A program made the position numbers and the translations under genes. Below, in pieces: positions 1-9,200 of a stretch of DNA of 9,781 nt (its first letter is position 1; every line of letters begins with the position of its first letter). The stretch comes from Pseudomonadota bacterium (GTDB lineage: Bacteria; Cyanobacteriota; Vampirovibrionia; LMEP-6097). The stretch lies in assembly GCA_009924885.1 (NCBI GenBank), contig RFQS01000072.1, forward strand, positions 1 through 9,781, in the 5' to 3' direction. Under the pieces are notes generated by a model. It was not told the DNA's origin. It saw only the letters and a list, made by a program, of their open reading frames with translations, and made no database searches.

Positions 1-212
1 GAGCAAAAAATGTTAATGAATTATTAGATAAAAATACAAAAGTTACTAATAAAGATAATGTTGCAACCTCTATAGTCGGGGCAACAAAAGAAGATTTAAA
101 AAGATTGGGCCTTAAAGAAGATAAAACTGATGGAATAGACTTAGCTAAAGAAGCGGCAAAAAAAGGTGGAAAATTAGATATGCAAGACTTAATCAAATTG
201 CACGGTTTGTAA
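1..212 (+). CDS. C-terminal end of an unidentified small tail-module protein (5' truncated)
   Basis: An open frame runs from the left edge (first full codon at 3) to a TAA at 210-212, giving 69 residues that end in DLIKLHGL. The visible part is highly charged and rich in Lys, Asp and Glu, with helix-like stretches (around TKEDLKRLGL and LAKEAAKKGGKLD). It shows no signal peptide, membrane segment or catalytic motif. I do not recognise the family. The gene lies directly upstream of, and on the same strand as, a tape measure gene. In long-tailed phages that place is usually taken by tail assembly chaperones, so a chaperone or another tail assembly protein is a reasonable guess from context only. 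Its start lies outside the window. Codon use matches the downstream gene. The coding call is fairly safe because the frame is uninterrupted and is followed by a normal intergenic gap with a ribosome binding site. Confidence 0.7.
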   Translation, partial: AKNVNELLDKNTKVTNKDNVATSIVGATKEDLKRLGLKEDKTDGIDLAKEAAKKGGKLDMQDLIKLHGL

Positions 213-241
213 GAAATAATATTATATATCCTAACCTAATA

Positions 242-277
242 TTTTTCCAATAAATGTGTAATTTATAATAGGAAAAA
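242..277 (+). promoter_or_regulatory. Possible RNA hairpin sequestering the tape measure ribosome binding site
   Basis: TTTTTCC at 242-248 is the exact reverse complement of GGAAAAA at 271-277. Inside it, ATAAAT at 250-255 is the exact reverse complement of ATTTAT at 261-266, leaving a five-base loop (256-260). The nested stem would bury most of the Shine-Dalgarno region of the gene starting at 284. This suggests translation-level damping of the giant gene, but the stem is mostly A-U and such complementarity is easy to get by chance in A+T-rich DNA. Confidence 0.35.
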
Positions 278-279
278 GG
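270..279 (+). promoter_or_regulatory. Ribosome binding site of the tape measure gene
   Basis: The purine tract AGGAAAAAGG lies just upstream of the ATG at 284. It offers two Shine-Dalgarno-like cores, AGGA at 270-273 (ten bases from the start codon) and AAGG at 276-279 (four bases). The first is a little far and the second a little close, so the exact pairing register is uncertain. The tract supports the ATG at 284 as the real start. Confidence 0.7.
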
Positions 280-283
280 CATT

Positions 284-3200
284 ATGGCTCAAAATATAGG
301 TGAGGCGCAGATTAATTTATCAGTAAATACTTCTCAGATGGAGAGGGAAGTATCTGCAGCTTTAAAAAGATTAGAAAGTAAAGGCTTTAATCTAGGGCAA
401 GGAATTAACGCTAGAGCTTTTACTCAACCGCTGGGTCGTATTACGGGTGCGGCAAATGAATTCCAAAAATCTTTAGACGCGTCTAATGCTCGTGTTATAG
501 CTTTCGGTGCTTCTGCAGGAGCAATATACAATGTACAAAGAGCGTTTTCATCTTTGATTACAAGCACTATAGAAGTCCAAAAATCATTAACAGATATAAA
601 TGTAATTTTAGGCGCAAGCAATAAAACTTTAGGTCAATTTAGTGATCAATTATTCCAAATAGCAAGAAATAGTGGTCAAACTTTTGCTACAGTTGCCACT
701 GCAGCCGGAGAACTTGCTAGACAAGGTTTAAGTTTAGAGCAGACATTAAAACGAACAAGCGATGCACTTGTTCTTGCTCGTCTTTCTGGATTAGATGCAG
801 CTTCAAGTGTTGAAGCTTTGACGGCTTCAATTAATTCTTTTAATAATGCAGCATTAGATTCTAGTCAAATAGTCAATAAATTAGCTAGTGTTGATGCAGC
901 TTTTGCTGTTAGTTCTGCAGATCTTGCAGAAGCTTTAAAAAGAGTAGGTAGTTCTGCTCAAGATGTAGGAGTTAGTTTTGATGAATTATTAGCGATTGTT
1001 GCCAGCGTTAATCAAACGACTGCACGAGGTGGAGCAGTTATCGGTAACTCATTAAAAACTATATTTACTAGAGTTCAAAGAACAGATGTACTTAATCAAT
1101 TAGAAGCTTTAGGCGTAGCTGTTAGAGATCTTCAAGGAAATACCGCCCCAGCTATACAAATTTTAAGTGGTTTGGCTCAAAAATTTGATCAACTTGGAGA
1201 TGCACAAAAATCTCAAGTTGCAGAATTAGTTGGAGGAGTATTTCAAATTAACATTTTAAAAGCGGCTTTAGGAGATTTAAGTCGAGAATATTCTATATAT
1301 GGGAACGCGTTAAAAATTTCTTCTAGCGCTACCGATGAAGCTGTAAGAAGAAATGAAGAATTAAATAAAACATTAGCAGCTTTACTTAATAGAACGGTAG
1401 CGAATTTAACAAAAGTTGCTAGTGAAATCGGTGGAGTTTCTATCCAGCCTGCAATAGAAAAAGTTTTAGGGGGGTTAAATACAGCTTTAGAATCTTTTGA
1501 TATAAAAGGAGATTCCATCGGCAGTAAAATAGGCAAAGGTATTTTTGAAGGAATTGGCTCATTTATATCTGGTCCAGGATTAGCATTGCTAATTGGAGTT
1601 TTTGGCAAAATATTTTTAAATTTAACAAAATTTACAACAGATGCAGTACGAACTCTTTTGGGAATAAATAAAGAAGCTCAAGCTCAAGCGCAAATACAAG
1701 AAAGAATTAATAATATTTTAGCACAAAATCCACAACTTGTTCAAAATATACTTAATAAACAAGTATCTTTACTACAAGTTGAGAAAGATATCCTTACTAT
1801 TATACAAGCTCAAACAAGAGCTAGAGAACAATCAACGGCTATTGCTGCGACTGTTAGTAGAAGTCTAATATCTAGAGGCGCGACAGTTAGTGAAAAAGGT
1901 ACGATTAATACTTCAAGGACTAAAAGTCAAGGATTTGTTCCGAATTTTAATGCTAACAAAGAAATTATGGGTGCAATTTCAGGTGGGTATATGCCTGGAC
2001 AAATTCGTTCCATGAATATTCCTAATTATGGAAGAGTTACATATAATACAGCAGAAGAAATAAAAAGATTTCCAGGTTTAAGTCAACCTGGAATTATGCC
2101 TCCAGAAGATAGTGAAGCAGGAAGAAATTATAAACAAAAATTTAAAGATAAATATGGAATTAATCCTTACGCTAGTAAAGGATTTATACCAAACTTTGCA
2201 GCCTCTTTAAATAGAATTGTTACAAAAGGTGCACAACCTATTAGTGGTGATATGTATGATGTATTACGTAAATCTCCTGCATTTGCAGACCAAGTTTATG
2301 GAAGTTCTCGCGGAGGTTATTTCTTAAGACCAACAGCAAACAAAGATCAAGCTTTAATATATTACAAACAACAAACAGAAAGATCTGTACTTGCTAGAGG
2401 AAAAGGAGAATTAAATCAAGAAGAGATTGAAAAAACTGGAGCAGTATTAGTTTATCCTGCTTTTAGTGGAGGAGGTTTAAGTTCTACAACAGCTAAAGCT
2501 TTAAAACATAGTGGTAAACGTGGAGATGATACTCCAGAATTTACTTTCTCAACGTTTGGTTTTCCAGGGCCTAATGGTGGATTAGGCGCACAATTATATG
2601 AAGATGTACAAAAGGCTATAAAAGGACAAGTTTATACATTTATAGATAAGGCAGCTTTGAAGCCAAAAGACTTAGTAGATGATGCAAGATTTGATAATTA
2701 TGTAAATGCAAATCTTAATCGTTCTACAATAGAAGCTGCAATCGGAGGTATTTTTGAAGCAGGATTAAAATCAGCAATATTTAGCGCAGTAGATGATCCT
2801 AATGCTCCGTTAGATCTTAGCTCGGATGAATTAAAAAAACTTTCAACTACTTTCAAAGGTGCAGGACCCTTAGCGATGTTTTCTCTTGGAGAAGTTAAAA
2901 ATGCATTAAATCCAAGTCAAGCAGCTAGTATGGCAGATAAAATTGCTTCTACCCGAGGCTATCCATTAAAAACAGCTAAAATGAAAAAGGCTTTTGGTTT
3001 TATTCCCAATTTTTCTCCTCTTGAAAAAGCTTTAAAAACAGAACAAATGATGGGTGGAGCGGGAGTTCTCGATTATAAACAAGGTTTGGGTCTTTATGTT
3101 AGAGACGGAAAAACTCAACCAAATTTTGCGGCAGTAATGAGAGACCATCCAGAAGGAATCCAAAAAGCTACAAAAAATTCTAAAATAATGCAAGAAATGG

Positions 3201-6200
3201 CCTCAAATGGATTTATACCTAATTTTGCTGGTTTAGGTTTTGATCCAATGACGTTATATTTTATGGCTTCTCAATTTTTCCAAGGTAATCCTCAATCTAA
3301 AGAAAATTTAAAAGTTGCAGAAACAAGATTAGGAGAGATATTAAATGAAAGAGGAAAAACAGAAGCAGAGATATTAACGGAACAGAAAAAATCAAATCCA
3401 AGTAGAAAAAAACTTGCAGATTTAGATAAGCAATTGGCTTCAATTAAAGAATCTGAAATAAATCAAAGAAGTATAATCTCTAGAGAAATGCCAGTTTTTG
3501 CTAGAAAAGGTGGAGGATTTGTTGGAGGTTTTGGAGGAGTTGTTTCTCGAGCAGCTGGAAGATATGGCCCTGGCTTAGCTTTAGCCGCGCCCTTAGCAAC
3601 AGGAGCAATTAGTCAATTTGTTGGAGACGATGTAACTAGAGAAGGAAGAGGACAAAAAGCTATAGTATCAGGTCTTGGTCAAGTTGCATCTTTTGCTGGT
3701 TTAGGATTTATGCTTGGTGGACCTCTTGGAGCAGGTATTGGTGCGGGTGTAGGAGGAGTAACAGCAGCAATTGATGTTTACAGTAAATTCAATGACATGA
3801 TGCCAGAATTAGCCAATGCAGCTCAAAACGCTCAGGAAAAATTAAATACAGTCAACTCAAGCACTCAAGCTCTTTCTACATCTTTAGAAACATTATCTAG
3901 CGTACAAAATAATACAGATTTGAGTAACCAAGAAAGAGTAAGACTTCAGATTAAAGCATCCGAAGATTTTGCAGATGCTTTATCAAAATTAGAGCAAGTC
4001 ATACCAGGAGCAAGTCGAGAAATACAAGATCTTTATCGTAAAGTAGGAAATACAGCAGAATTAAGATCTAAAATTAGTGAACTACAAGATAAAGCTCAAA
4101 AAGATTCTCAAGCAATTATTTCTGCAAAAAACGCAGTCTCAGCATCCAAAGCTGCCGAAAGCTTAATAGAACCTGGATTTTTTGAAAATATTTTAAGATT
4201 ATCTCCAAATATTGACAAAGGAGATTTAGAAAAAGCAAATAGGAAAAGCTTAGATTTTGCTAAAAGTAATCAATTCAATCAAAATATTACTGATTTATCT
4301 AATTCTTTGACAGGATTATTTAGCAATCTATCAAAAACCGGAGAAAAATTAAAATCTTCAGATTTAGAAAGACTAATTTCAGCTTATAATACTGGAGGGC
4401 TGCCTGCTTTACAAAAAGTTCTTGAAAGTCTTGTAAAAGGACAACCAGAAGTTGAATATATACAAAATATATTATCTCAAATTAATCCTTTAATTTTCCA
4501 AGAAGCTATAAAACAAGCTTTAAAAACTCAACAAGGAGCAGAAGCGGCTTTGGCATTATTAAAACAAGAAGAGGCTGCAATTAAAGCGGGAACAAGAGAT
4601 ATCAATAATTTAGATTCATTAATTCGTCAATTTAGTATGATTGGAGAGAAAGGACAATTAACTCCATTTGATCCTACTAGAAAAGTTGATTGGAATGCTA
4701 TATTTGGCCCAAATACACCGGAGTCAAATGCAGCTTTGAAAGGGTTTGGAGACGAATTTAAAAATATTATAACAAATGTAAATAAAGAATTAGGAGCAAC
4801 GCCAAATAAGTTAAGCATATTAAATGGATTATATCTTGAAGCTGGAAAAATACAACAAGAATTTGCAAAAGGATCTATTAGTGCATCTGAAGCCCTTAGA
4901 AGATTAAAATTAGCCGCAGATGAAATTGATTTTAATCAAAATGGTCGTTTCATGTTTAGCGATGAGAGATCTGATGCTCTTCAAAAAATGTTAGGAGAAA
5001 GATTAAGAGGTGAAGATTTTGCAAAGGGATTAAGACCAGGACAATCATTCTTTACAGCTTTAGGTGATGACGCTAAAACAACTGCTAAAAAAATTAATGA
5101 ATCTTTTGCTAATTTAGCAAATAATATCGAGACAGGTATTGAAGATGCATTTGGAGCTTTTGTGGATGGATCTAAAACCGCAGAAGATGCATTTAGAGAT
5201 ATGATGTTAAATATATCTCAACAGATAATTAAAGAACAATTTAGTATTGGAATGAGAAGTCTTCTTGGAGGATTAACTGGAGGAGGTGGATTTGGAGGAA
5301 ATACAGATAATGGCGGTGGACTTTTAGGAGGATTTTTTAAAGGTTTATTTGGTGGATTTTCTAGAGGCGGATTAGTTAAAGGGTATAGCTCTGGAGGATA
5401 TGTCAATCAAGGAAGCGGGTATAAAGATGATGTACCCGCGATGCTAAGCGAGGGAGAGTATGTCTTAAGAAAAAGCGCTGTTGATAAATATGGTTTAGGA
5501 ATGCTACATAAATTAAATTCTGGTGGACTTGTAAAAGGATATGCTACAGGTGGCAGAATAAATACTTTACTTCCTAATAGATATGATTTTTATGGAGCAA
5601 ATGGAGAATTATTAACAAATACTTATACTCCAGAAGCATTTAAAACTACAGTCACAAGCCCAGAAGAGTTAAGTAAAGTTCCAGCTTTATCAGGAAGATT
5701 TAATATTTCAGATCTTTTAAGTAGTAGAGCTATGATGAATGAAGATAACCCAATGGTAGCGTTAAGAAACCAAAGATTTTTAGGAATGCAAAATTATCAA
5801 GAACAAGTTTCAAGCTTTAAGACAAGTTATAATGAACAAATGCGTCAAGTAGAAGAAGCTAGAAGAGAAGCTCAAAAACAAGCAGATGAAATAAACGCTC
5901 AAAGAATGGCTCAATATAACGCAAGAGTTTCTCAAGGATTTATTGGGGGCCTAATTGGTGCAGGATTCTCATTATTTGGTGGCCTTGCTTCTTCAAATAT
6001 GCTGGGAGGATTAGGAAGCTTTTTCGGAGGCGGTGGAGGCGGACTTGGAGCAGCAACAACTTCTGGCAACTTTTTTCAACAATTATTTGGTGGAGGAGAA
6101 GGATTAAACTTTTTTAAAGGATTAGCTCAAACTGCTGCGGGTAATATTGGAGCAAATGCAGGAATATCTGGAGGAACAGTTGGTGGATTAAATAAAGACC

Positions 6201-9200
6201 AAATGGATCAAATATCAGATCGAATTGAGATGGGACAATTAACAGGGTATAAAGATCCATTTTTTGGATCTCAAACAACAAAAGGAGGTCTTTATAGCTC
6301 ACAGGCTGGACAAGGATCGGCTTCTTTCTTTCCTTTTACTCCTGCTTCTACAGTTGGGGGATTTATGTATAACGTCGGACTTGGTACTCCTGCAGGTTTT
6401 CAAACAAGGACTCAAACCAATCAGGATCTTTACAATGTAATGTCTGCAAGTTCTGTTGGTCCAATTGGAGGAGCAGCGGTAGCGAGGGGAATGCTTACTA
6501 CAGATCAATATAGATTACAATTATTACAAACAGCTTTTAGCGATCAATTTGGTGGATATGCAGGATCAAAAACTAATCCATTTGGATATGCTCAAGGAGG
6601 TATGGTAACAAGTATAGCAAATAAAATAAAAACCCCAGAAACATTTCCTATGAAATTTGATTCTGGTGTTATAAAATCTGTTATGGGTTCCGAAGGAGCC
6701 AAAGCTATACAAGGTGGAGTGGAAGAATATTTTGGATTTAGAAGAAGTACAAGTCCTAGAGAATTTACTGCTATAGGTCGGGCGATATCAAAATATGGAG
6801 CACAAAGCCCTATAGTAGAAGACGTCGTTGGATCATTTCTAATTAGAAATGCAACTCAAGCTGGTGCATTTAAATTCAGTAATGCTAGTACTCAAGCCTC
6901 AATGTTAAGTTTAGCTCACATGAGAGGAGTTGGAGGAGCTCAAGCAATATTTAATTCTGTTGCAGGAGCACCAATGAAATATAGTGGTAGCTTATCTAAA
7001 GCGGCTATAAGCAAAATTGAAAAAATGGATCCAATTTTATTCCAAAGCTTACTGAAGCAAAAACGAATTGAATATGATAAAACATTTTATGGAAATAAAA
7101 CAGATTCTGTTACAAGAAATGGTAAAACTATTACAGGGAAATGGTGGGATCTTTTTGGTAAAGGTTTAACTAAAAGATATGAAAAAGAACAAGAATATTT
7201 TACTGGTCTTTCTTATCCAGAATTTAAAAATTTCGCTAAAAAGATTCAACAGGGTACCCCTTATACTGGATTAATTCCTAATGATGATACTATTAATGCT
7301 ATTATGCAGAATCAATTAAAATATGCTTCAACCATAGCAGCAAATGATCAAGGAAGAGTTTCTGATACGGCAATATCAATTGAAGCTCAGGCTATAGCAA
7401 GACAAAATGCAAAAGAAGATGTTAATTATGTTCCATCTTGGGTACCTGCAGATCAAAAACAGGCTTATTTAGATTATATAAGAAATCCGACTAGAATTCC
7501 GATGTATGGCTCAAAAGTTCAAGGAATAGATAATCCATTTGCTTTTGATATGAAAAAATTAGAGGCGGCAGGAATTCCCCTTGGAAGAAATCGTAATCCA
7601 ACTGCTATAGGAAGAAAATATTTTGATGAAAAACTTAGACCTAATCTACAGGCTCAAATGGCAGAAAAAAGCGGTCCAAAACCTACGATGGCTGGAATTC
7701 TTAGCGGTAATCTTGGAGCGTATGGCGCAGGAGCGGTAGGTGTAGGCGCCGGAGCGGTAGGCATTGCTGGAGGAGTTAAATATTTAGGGTCAAAAGGATT
7801 ATTGCCTAATTTAGGTGGCCTAGATAGATCTGCTATCTCTTATCAAGGAGCTCGTTTGGGAGGAATGAGAGGAGTTGGACAGGTAATTGCTGCTAGAAGT
7901 GCAGCAAGAGCTGCCGCAACTATTAGTGATCCTGTTTTAGAACAGATAAGTTATGCCAATAGAATTGGAGCATCTACAGCCGCTAGAGGTATACCCGCAG
8001 GAATAGCAACTGCAACGCCAGCAGCCTCAGCTTCAACTCTCGGTAAAACATTGATGACTCCTGCAGCAAGAGCATCATTTTTAGCTGGACCTATTATAGC
8101 TTATGGTGAAGCTATGATGAGCGGAACCACAAGTCCTGTAAGAGCTTTGAGCGCAAAAGAACTTGAAGCAATGATGATACCTCAAGGCACTCCTCCTGAA
8201 ATAGAAGAAATGATTAGGCGCAATCTACCTAGAACAACGAATTTAGGGCCAAATGGACCTAGACCATATAAACCAGGAGGATTACCTTCGGGCCAAAAAT
8301 TAACAACTCCTACTCAACCTATTCAACCTATCCAAAATCAAAGAATGAGCACGCCTCAAGAAGTCCAAGAAATAGTCAATGATATTATAGAAATCAGTGA
8401 AAGCAGAGGAAATGATAGTCTTGGATCCTTATATAGTAATGTTGGAGTATTAATGGATATGGAGCAACGCTCAAAACAAGAATCTTATCTTGCTTCAAAA
8501 TTTGCTCCATTTTATAGTAATCAGCCTTTATCTCAAAGACTTCTTCCTGGTAGCAAAGCTGCAGATTTTATAGGAAAATCAAATTATGGTCAATATGGAT
8601 TTAATAATTATTTACAATATGTTGGATTCAAAGGTCAATCTTTATCTGATCTTCTTTCTTTTAAATTTCCATTGACTCCAAATACCTATTCTCCATTTGC
8701 GTTTAGTAGTAGATATTTTGGTGGTTTTGGGGGAACAGGATATCAATCTGGATTTAATTCTTTAGGTGTTCCGTTTAGTAATTGGTTTTCGGCAGGAAGT
8801 AGATTAGGTATAAAACCTGATTGGCAAGCTAGAGCAACTGGAGGAATGATATATGGTGGAACATCTTATAAAGATGATGTTCCAGCAATGTTAATGGGTG
8901 GTGAATATGTTATTCGTAAAGATGTTGTAGATAGAATGGGAAAACCTTTCTTTGATTCTTTGAATAGAGGCTCTCTTAAAGGTTATGCAGATGGTGGGCC
9001 AGTAGGTACAAGTCTTCCATCTGTAGGCACAGGATTAAATCAAGGAGAGGGTAATGATTCAGATTCTAAAAAACAATTTGTAGACGCATTAACTAAATTA
9101 TTAAAATCTCTTGATCAATTAAATCGTTCTGTAGAGGACCAGACAAGAGAAATGAAGGATCAAGCTACCACGACCGATTCTATAAGTCAAACTCAAGAAG

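Noticed and set aside
216..225. Ten-base palindrome ATAATATTAT in the gap before the tape measure gene
   Set aside because: All A and T, too weak to form a stable structure and expected by chance in this composition.
249..256. AATAAATG resembling a T4-type late promoter (NATAAATA)
   Set aside because: One mismatch at the last base, and the TP901-type tape measure argues against a T4-like tail module, so there is no independent reason to expect this promoter type.
264..269. Perfect TATAAT upstream of the tape measure start, read as a sigma70 -10 box
   Set aside because: No -35 element at the right spacing (241-246 is ATTTTT), and a transcript starting about seven bases downstream would cut off the ribosome binding site. 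TATAAT is frequent by chance in DNA this rich in A+T.
1243..1608. Minus-strand open frame of 121 codons
   Set aside because: Lies wholly inside the well-supported tape measure gene, has low-complexity composition rich in Pro, Ile and Ser as expected from the antisense of a Gly/Asn-rich gene, and shows no domain.
6114..6508. Two neighbouring minus-strand open frames within the tape measure gene
   Set aside because: Antisense shadows with biased composition, no ribosome sites and no recognisable motifs.
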